Of a DNA stretch of 28,029 bases, positions 24,031 through 28,029 are shown in pieces. The notes below the pieces were generated by a model. It worked only from the letters and a program-made list of their open reading frames with translations, did no database searches and was not told the origin of the DNA. Numbering within the stretch: position 1 is the stretch's first letter; every line of letters starts with the position of its first letter. The translations under genes were made by a program, and so were the position numbers. The stretch is from JACRBK01 sp964427955. Its GTDB lineage: Bacteria; Chloroflexota; Anaerolineae; Aggregatilineales; Aggregatilineaceae. The stretch is taken from assembly GCA_964427955.1 (NCBI GenBank), contig CAYRWY010000024.1, forward strand, positions 1 through 28,029. Direction: 5' to 3'.

Positions 24031-24127
24031 GTTTTTAGAATCATGTCATTTGGTAAGCGCCATGTTGTGCGGCACGTTTTAAAGTGGGGTCATCATACAA
24101 ATTAAGTTGACTTTCAGGAGATTAGCA

Positions 24128-24292
24128 ATGAAAAACGCAGCTTGGGCTTTGATGGGTTGGCTGTTGGCTGATCCGCGCCGCACTATGACTGTCATCTTCG
24201 TGGCCGTGATGGTGGTGACCCTCACGCTGGCCATCGTGCCCGGCGTGGCCGTGGCGGAGGACATTACCTCGGGCAGCTATCACGTCCCCTAA
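24128..24292 (+). CDS. Small membrane or exported peptide (54 residues)
   Basis: I do not recognise a family. The ORF starts at 24128 after CAGGAG with 6-nt spacing. The protein has a short N-terminal part (MKNAAWALMGWLLADPRRT) and one strongly hydrophobic segment (about residues 21-42, MTVIFVAVMVVTLTLAIVPGV). It ends AVA-EDITSGSYHVP. The AVA followed by a polar tail looks like a signal-peptidase site that would release an 11-residue peptide; alternatively the protein is a single-pass membrane peptide. A well-formed ribosome site and tight linkage (34 bp) to the next small gene support its reality. No promoter pair was found upstream. Confidence 0.6.
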   Translation: MKNAAWALMGWLLADPRRTMTVIFVAVMVVTLTLAIVPGVAVAEDITSGSYHVP

Positions 24293-24326
24293 CCATCTAC
24301 CTAACCCGAAAAAGGAGCCATCTAAC

Positions 24327-24572
24327 ATGGGCAAGGAAGAAAAGCGTCGTCTGGATCACTTGATGGGGACTGCACTGCTTGACGCCGAAGTTCACAACCG
24401 TCTCGTGTATGAACGCGACTCATCGCTTCTCACAGCGTTCGGGTTATCCAAAGAGACACAGAGTTGGTTACGCACGGTTGAGGCAAACTCGCTTACTGAA
24501 CTTGCGCAGGCCATCGTAGCGCATTCCCAGGCCGAGATATTTGTGCTCATGCCTCAATCCGCGACTGCATGA
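24327..24572 (+). CDS. NHLP/Os1348-like small protein
   Basis: An 81-residue protein preceded by AAAGGAG. Its core (RRLDHLMGTALLDAEV ... RLVYERDSSLLTAFGLSKETQSWL ... ANSLTELAQAIV) resembles the leader-type domain of the NHLP/Os1348 clan, found in nitrile-hydratase-leader-like RiPP precursors and in stand-alone Chloroflexota proteins. The C terminus (AHSQAEIFVLMPQSATA) lacks a Cys/Ser/Thr-rich core and a clear GG cleavage site, so a modified-peptide role is doubtful. It is closely linked to the 54-residue ORF upstream and closed by a strong hairpin. DNA here is AT-richer than most of the window. The assignment is from pattern memory. Confidence 0.6.
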   Translation: MGKEEKRRLDHLMGTALLDAEVHNRLVYERDSSLLTAFGLSKETQSWLRTVEANSLTELAQAIVAHSQAEIFVLMPQSATA

Positions 24573-24594
24573 GCGCAAGCTATCTCCTCTAGAA

Positions 24595-24642
24595 CGTTAT
24601 TTGGGCCTGGAGGTAGGATGCCAGGCTCAAATAACGATTTTT
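24595..24642 (+). terminator. Strong hairpin terminator between the small gene and the receiver gene
   Basis: A 16-bp stem (24595-24610 with 24621-24636, one G-T wobble) encloses a 10-nt loop and is followed by ATTTTT. It ends 17 bp before the receiver ATG, so it either isolates that gene or works as an attenuator in a longer mRNA. Confidence 0.8.
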
Positions 24643-24659
24643 GAGGCAGGGAGAGTACC

Positions 24660-25082
24660 ATGGTTAGCCACAAGGCCATCCTGCTCGTCGATGATGACAA
24701 CCACATTCTGAAGCTGATCGACACCATGCTCAGGCGTCTTGGCTATCCGGTTGTAAAGGCTCCCAATGCTGAATTAGCCCTTCATTTGGTCAAATCATTT
24801 TCGCCGAATTTATTCATTCTGGATGTCTTGATGCCTGGCATGAATGGGTTTGAGTTGTGCAAGACCATCCGGTCGATCCCACACACCTCCCAAACCCCGG
24901 TGATCATCCTGACGGTGATGGACAACTACCGGAGCAAGGCCAGAGCGTTCGAAGTGGGAGCCAATGCCTTTGTGCCCAAATCCGACCTGTCCAAAGAGCT
25001 GATCCCGCGTATCCTGGCGCTGCTGAACGGGTCCTCGTCGGAAGTGACCGAATTCTCGGACTCCTCGCAGCTCGAAACATAG
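24660..25082 (+). CDS. Stand-alone response-regulator receiver protein
   Basis: A 140-residue CheY-like receiver without an output domain. All phosphorylation residues are present: the acidic cluster Asp11-Asp13, phosphoacceptor Asp55 (LFILDVLMPGMNG), Thr85 and Lys107 (VPKSDL). A short Ser/Glu-rich tail follows (SSSEVTEFSDSSQLET). GGGAGAG precedes the start. It could signal by protein contact. No histidine kinase gene is in the window. It stands directly behind a strong hairpin, and I see no convincing promoter of its own. Codon use is less GC-rich than in the flanking large genes. Confidence 0.9.
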   Translation: MVSHKAILLVDDDNHILKLIDTMLRRLGYPVVKAPNAELALHLVKSFSPNLFILDVLMPGMNGFELCKTIRSIPHTSQTPVIILTVMDNYRSKARAFEVGANAFVPKSDLSKELIPRILALLNGSSSEVTEFSDSSQLET

Positions 25083-25107
25083 AACCCCCAGCGGAATAGC
25101 AACCGGA

Positions 25108-25139
25108 GACGCCTGCCAGTCGGGCGTTTTCGCGTTTTT
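25108..25139 (+). terminator. Probable weak terminator after the receiver gene
   Basis: GACGCC (25108-25113) and GGCGTT (25123-25128) form a short stem followed by TTCGCGTTTTT. The stem is only about six pairs, including a terminal wobble. Confidence 0.4.
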
Positions 25140-25194
25140 AGGGCCGCTGCTTCATAATCCCCACTGACTCTTCACCCCTGGACAGGAAACGCCC

Positions 25195-25524
25195 ATGAAT
25201 ATGCAGGATATTCCCTTCGGCCTCACCGACTGGGCCGCAGTCGAACCAACCGAACACCCTGGCATCCGCGGCAAAGCCCTCTGGCGCACCCGGCAGTTTG
25301 GCGACATCCGGGTGCGGATGGTCGAATACACGCCGGGCTACCAGGCCGATCACTGGTGCGAAAAAGGACACATTCTGCTCTGCCTGGAAGGGCGTCTGGA
25401 AACGGAGCTAGCCGATGGGCGGACATTCGTCCTGACGCCGGGCGTGAGTTACCAGGTGGCGGATCACGCCGAGCCGCACCGCTCCTCGACGACCAGCGGG
25501 GCGAAGTTGTTCATCGTCGATTAG
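25195..25524 (+). CDS. Small DHCW-type cupin protein
   Basis: A 109-residue single-domain cupin. The sequence GYQADHWCEKGHILLCLEGRLETEL (residues 49-72; D52 H53 W54 C55 and His59) matches the family named for its DHCW motif; members have no established reaction. The second cupin motif region is PGVSYQVADHAEPHRSST, with His91 and His95. A metal-binding role through the histidines is plausible but not shown. GGAAA lies about 7 nt before the ATG. It is convergent with the Bax1 gene, whose stop lies 3 bp beyond its own. Confidence 0.8.
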   Translation: MNMQDIPFGLTDWAAVEPTEHPGIRGKALWRTRQFGDIRVRMVEYTPGYQADHWCEKGHILLCLEGRLETELADGRTFVLTPGVSYQVADHAEPHRSSTTSGAKLFIVD

Positions 25525-25527
25525 CGA

Positions 25528-26748
25528 TCACTGCGCGACCGCTTCGACCAGCGCCATCACGTCTTTCAACACGGGCTTGTTCTTGAAATAGAGCACTTCG
25601 CCGGGCACTTCCTGTAGAGCATTCTCGGTGAGATTGACGCCCTCGTACACCAGCAGGATCAGATTCGACCGCTGGGCCGCGCGGACTTTTTCGACTTTGC
25701 GGCGCAGGTAGTCCGGGTGCCAGAAGCCCATGATCTCCAGAATAGCCCGCCGCCCGGTCTTTTTGTGCGTCAGGGCGAAGTCGGGAATCATGACCGCATC
25801 GCCCAGCAGCAGCACTTCGTCCTCGCGCGTCAGCAACCATTGGCCGCGCTTGTCGCCAAATTTCTCTTCAAACTCGGCGGCAAAGTCGGCTTCCAGGCGG
25901 CTGTCGAATTCCCCGCTGGACTTGAAGTGGGTGCGCAGCGGCGTGGTGTGATCCAGCCGGTAGGCCAGCGGATCGCTGCTCAACGACGGCAGGTGAATTT
26001 CCGCCAGCATCTTCCAGCGGTCGCCCAGCAGCAGCGCGGGCAGAAACGCCGCGAACTGCCGCCCGTAGCGCGTGGTAGACTGCACGAAGGGCGAGATCGG
26101 ACCGTCCAGATCGACGTGATAGCCACCGTCAGGCAGCGGCGTGGCCCAGAACATCAACTTGAACAGTTTGAGGTAGCGCCAGAAATCCTTGTAGCCGTCG
26201 TGGATCTCGATCCGCATCCGGCTGGCCCAGTACAGCACGCCGCGCGCCACTTCCAGGTTATAACGGGCGATCAGCGCCTCCGGCGTCCACGCTGGCCCGG
26301 CCTCGGCGAGCAAGTATTCCGCCGGGCGATCCGCGAACAGCCACGTATCGAGATCGTCCGCCGCCAATCCGAGATCCGCCGCCACGTCGCGCAGCACTTC
26401 CTGGCGCGTGCGCGGATGGAACAGATCGGTCTGATCCAAGACCGGACCGTGGGCGAAGATCATCCGGCGCAGGTCGTCGGGCGGCAGGGTAGTCTCCAGC
26501 GCGGTGAAGGTCGCTGCGTCGGCCAGCACTTTCGCCAACCCGCGCAGGACGGTGTAATCGGTGCGCTCGCCCTCGTAGGCTTCGAGCGCGGCTTCCCAGG
26601 CATAGCGCGGCTGGCCGGCGTACCGCTGGAACAGGGCGATCAATTCGGCGGCGCTGCGCTGCCAGTGCGGGTTAGCCGCCAGATAGTCGATCTCCAGGGC
26701 AGTGCCGCGCTTGTGCAGACGCGGGCGAACCAGATCGCCGGTCAACAT
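25528..26748 (-). CDS. Bax1-like nuclease, XPB partner (DUF790)
   Basis: A 406-residue protein of the DUF790 family. Its archaeal member Bax1 is a structure-specific endonuclease that binds XPB helicase. The N terminus (MLTGDLVRPRLHKRGTALEIDYL) and the C-terminal PD-(D/E)XK-like region are both present: VMIPDFALTHKKTGRRAILEIMGFWHPDYLRRK, with catalytic candidates Asp near 322 and Glu near 339 and the lysine-rich stretch after them. Its ATG overlaps the stop of the upstream helicase by 1 bp, giving translational coupling and supporting a helicase-nuclease complex in nucleotide excision or related repair. Confidence 0.88.
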   Translation of the reverse strand: MLTGDLVRPRLHKRGTALEIDYLAANPHWQRSAAELIALFQRYAGQPRYAWEAALEAYEGERTDYTVLRGLAKVLADAATFTALETTLPPDDLRRMIFAHGPVLDQTDLFHPRTRQEVLRDVAADLGLAADDLDTWLFADRPAEYLLAEAGPAWTPEALIARYNLEVARGVLYWASRMRIEIHDGYKDFWRYLKLFKLMFWATPLPDGGYHVDLDGPISPFVQSTTRYGRQFAAFLPALLLGDRWKMLAEIHLPSLSSDPLAYRLDHTTPLRTHFKSSGEFDSRLEADFAAEFEEKFGDKRGQWLLTREDEVLLLGDAVMIPDFALTHKKTGRRAILEIMGFWHPDYLRRKVEKVRAAQRSNLILLVYEGVNLTENALQEVPGEVLYFKNKPVLKDVMALVEAVAQ

Positions 26749-28029
26749 CAGCGTTTCCTCTTGGAGCGGCGGCGCTGGGATTTGCCTTCTTCCACCGTAT
26801 CGCGCGCGATCACCTCAAACAAAACCGCCTGCCGGTTGCCGATCTTGCGCAGCACGCGCCCTAACCGCTGGATGTACTCGCGGGCGCTGGCCGTGCCGCC
26901 CAACACCACCGCGACCTTCGCTTCGGGTACGTCCACGCCTTCGTTGAGCACGCGCGACGTGACGATGGCGTGATACTGCCCGGACTGAAAGCCGTCCAAA
27001 ATATGCTTGCGTTCGGCGGCTTTGGTCTGGTGGGTGATGACCGGGATCAGGTGGCGGCGGGCGATGGCATAGGCGGCGGCGTTCGTTTCGGTGAACACCA
27101 ACGTCTGCTCGTGGAAATACTCGCGCAGCAGGTTGTCCAGCACCTTGAATTTGCCCTCCGCCCCGGCCAGCAGATCGATCATGCGCTGGCGGGCCAACTG
27201 CGCGCGACGCGCGGCGGGATCGAAGGCGCTCAGCCGGTTCAACTCTAGCAACCAGTCGGCCCCATGCGTGCGCTGAAGCTGGCGGGCACGAAAGAAGCCC
27301 GAATAGAGGGCGAAATCGGCGTCGTAGCGGGCGCGCTCGTCCGGCGTCAGATCGATCCGCACACGCTCGGTGCGATATTCGGCCAACTGCGCGCCGACCA
27401 GGTCGTCGATACGCTCGGTGTAGACGATGGGACCGATCAGATCGTCCAGGTTCCAGCGTTCGCCGGTTTGCTCGTGTTCCTCCGGGTAAGTCGCCGTCAG
27501 CCCCAGCCGGAACGGGGACGGCGACATCAGGGCCGTTTCGCCCCAGTTCGGCGCGGGCAGGTGGTGCACCTCGTCGAAGATGATCAGCTTGAAGGCATTG
27601 CCGTGCCCGGCGATGAGATCGCCCGCCGAGTGGTAGGTCGTGACCGTCAGCGGGAGGATGATTTTCTCGCCGCCGTAGTAAACGCCGACTGCCGTCTCGA
27701 AGGCGTTGACCAGCCGGGCATACCACTGGTGCAGCAGGTCGATGGTGGGCGCGACGACCACCGCCGAGCGGTTGGCGCGGTGGATAGCGTGAATCGCCAC
27801 GAAGGTTTTGCCCGCCCCGGTCGGCAGGACGATGCTGCCCCGATAGGCGGCTTGCTCCCAGGCGTCGAGCGCGGCCTGCTGGTAGTCGTGCGGCTGGCGC
27901 AGGTCGTGCAGGGTCAGATCGAGCGGCTGCCAGCGCGGGACAGTGTCGCGGATGCCCAACTTTGGGAATAACTCATGTAGCGCTCCGTAGTGATGGGCTT
28001 CACAGCGCCAGTGTCCTTTGATCCACTGG
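26748..28029 (-). CDS. XPB-type superfamily 2 DNA helicase (5' end outside window)
   Basis: Partial gene with at least 426 codons visible. Motifs: Q-like region DYQQAALDAW, Walker A LPTGAGKT, motif Ia VVVAPTIDLLHQW, DEVHH (motif II), motif III GLTATYPEE, and C-terminal TSRVLNEGVDVPEAKV and REYIQRLGRVLRK (motifs V and VI). The end is basic (SQRRRSKRKR). A TTG at 27959 could be read as a start, but the frame stays open to the window edge. The upstream codons encode WIKGHWRCEAHHYGALHEL, which fits the N-terminal region of XPB-like proteins, so the true start lies to the right of 28029. It is coupled to Bax1 downstream. Confidence 0.9.
   Translation of the reverse strand, partial: QWIKGHWRCEAHHYGALHELFPKLGIRDTVPRWQPLDLTLHDLRQPHDYQQAALDAWEQAAYRGSIVLPTGAGKTFVAIHAIHRANRSAVVVAPTIDLLHQWYARLVNAFETAVGVYYGGEKIILPLTVTTYHSAGDLIAGHGNAFKLIIFDEVHHLPAPNWGETALMSPSPFRLGLTATYPEEHEQTGERWNLDDLIGPIVYTERIDDLVGAQLAEYRTERVRIDLTPDERARYDADFALYSGFFRARQLQRTHGADWLLELNRLSAFDPAARRAQLARQRMIDLLAGAEGKFKVLDNLLREYFHEQTLVFTETNAAAYAIARRHLIPVITHQTKAAERKHILDGFQSGQYHAIVTSRVLNEGVDVPEAKVAVVLGGTASAREYIQRLGRVLRKIGNRQAVLFEVIARDTVEEGKSQRRRSKRKR

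Noticed and set aside
24065..24079. TTGTGCGGCACG as a third copy of the 100-116 dyad
   Set aside because: The left arm matches, but the right arm does not have the CGCACA sequence or the 3-bp spacing.

Overview
The window most likely comes from a Chloroflexota bacterium of the Anaerolineae type. This is inferred from high-GC coding DNA, a very large MalT/BTAD regulator, an XPB-Bax1 repair pair, a small NHLP/Os1348-like protein, a YwiC-like protein and a biotin-dependent Na+-pumping decarboxylase. No rRNA, tRNA, insertion sequence or CRISPR array was seen, and no taxonomic search was possible.

Left part (1-9600), all on the + strand: a regulated promoter (151-179) drives an ABC ATPase and an FtsX-like permease, closed by a terminator at 3571. 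A second promoter (3619-3646) drives a three-gene unit: ABM-type monooxygenase, iron-type alcohol dehydrogenase and EamA transporter. Next comes a complete four-gene Na+-translocating decarboxylase operon (carboxyltransferase, OadG-like subunit, biotin carrier, OadB-like pump), which ends in a bidirectional terminator at 9598-9631.

Middle (9639-15552): a YwiC-like membrane protein (-) is divergent from an alpha/beta hydrolase (+). An orphan FtsX-like permease (-), paralogous to the one at the left end, follows. Then come an SDR protein and an amino-acid-type ABC permease, probably co-transcribed on the - strand from a good promoter at 15593-15621.

Centre of interest (15676-23969): a BlaI/MecI-type repressor gene is coupled to a 1192-residue BlaR1-like M56 metalloprotease. 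Its extracellular part is not a penicillin-binding domain but two tandem ABC-type solute-binding domains. Divergent from it is an OmpR-type winged-helix protein whose receiver has lost the phosphorylation residues. Three related 18-bp dyads lie in the divergent promoter region: one over each predicted transcription start and one midway between the two -35 boxes. A 1046-residue P-loop/TPR/BTAD regulator follows. I infer a proteolytic nutrient- or ligand-sensing circuit in which cleavage of the BlaI-like repressor releases both divergent units.

Right part (24128-28029): an AT-richer island holds a 54-codon exported or membrane peptide gene, an NHLP/Os1348-like small protein, a strong hairpin and a stand-alone receiver protein. 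A small cupin follows. Finally an XPB-type helicase (5' end outside the window) is coupled to Bax1 (DUF790) on the - strand.
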